From an uncultured archaeon (GTDB taxonomy: Archaea; Altiarchaeota; Altiarchaeia; IMC4; SCGC-AAA252-I15): a DNA stretch of 64,000 nt. Location of the stretch: the NCBI GenBank assembly GCA_902384455.1, contig CABMCB010000018.1, positions 19,008-83,007 of the forward strand. Reading direction: 5' to 3'. This document shows positions 63,994 to 64,000 of the stretch, piece by piece; the first letter of the stretch is position 1; every line of letters starts with the position of its first letter. The notes beneath the pieces are model-generated. The model had not been told where the DNA came from. It searched no databases and saw only the letters and a list, made by a program, of their open reading frames with translations. Position numbers and translations under genes: made by a program.

Positions 63994-64000
63994 TGTAGTC

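Overview
The window is archaeal chromosome, roughly half G+C and almost fully coding. Evidence: a ribosomal-protein cluster with archaeal-only eL19, eL30 and eL32, an RNA polymerase with split A'/A'' and split B'/B'' subunits plus RpoH, a two-subunit topoisomerase VI, a family B DNA polymerase with a C-terminal PIP box, a Pno1-type KH protein, A-type ATP synthase genes, class III (archaeal) pilins, and many genes with a TATA-like box about 25 bases before the start codon (leaderless pattern). The split B subunit and the pilin signal sequences suggest a euryarchaeal or DPANN-type lineage; I cannot place it more exactly. I saw no tRNA, rRNA, CRISPR array, insertion sequence or intein.

Layout. 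1-3961 (minus): secF-secD followed by A-ATP synthase subunits H and C (C runs off the left edge). 4015-5102 (plus): two CoA genes, ending in convergent overlap with a large repeat-containing membrane protein (5020-6960). 7027-10328 (minus): top6A, top6B and a pno1-like gene. 10379-13452 (plus): a radical SAM protein, CCA-adding enzyme and a PLP-binding protein. 13505-13985: an AT-rich small gene and a damaged second copy of the secY 3' end. 13983-28061 (minus): one very long information-processing cluster, rpoH-rpoB''-rpoB'-rpoA'-rpoA''-eL30-nusA-uS12-uS8-uL6-eL32-eL19-uL18-uS5-uL30-uL15-secY, with a palindrome next to the promoter. 28249-34087 (plus): a glycan cluster containing all enzyme activities for GDP-D-glycero-alpha-D-manno-heptose plus a flavoprotein, a glycosyltransferase and an epimerase. 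34103-42522: CBS-domain protein, aldolase-family enzyme, lysine-rich histone H1-like protein, a candidate structured RNA, ATP synthase subunit K with a 44-residue membrane protein, a PhoU-domain regulator, HtpX, GNAT-like proteins and a secreted serpin. 42587-46836: methyltransferases, ScpB and an agmatinase-family enzyme. 46847-49317: a HEAT-like repeat gene broken by a frameshift. 49328-59564: XPD-type helicase, DapF with a damaged copy of its own 5' end upstream, a HAD phosphatase, a membrane glycosyltransferase with a thioredoxin-like partner, PolB, HisS and a NERD protein. 59661-63993: six tandem pilin-like genes facing a TadC/FlaJ-type assembly protein.

The most unusual signals are two partial gene-end duplications (secY 3' end, dapF 5' end), each associated with a short insert holding perfect palindromes with three-base loops; blocks of opposite G+T versus A+C bias that change inside single conserved genes; a likely structured RNA at 36603-36751; and six pilins sharing a cysteine pair and a C-terminal GxIxGPxE motif. 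Intergenic stretches are all shorter than 300 bases; the larger ones are described as features.
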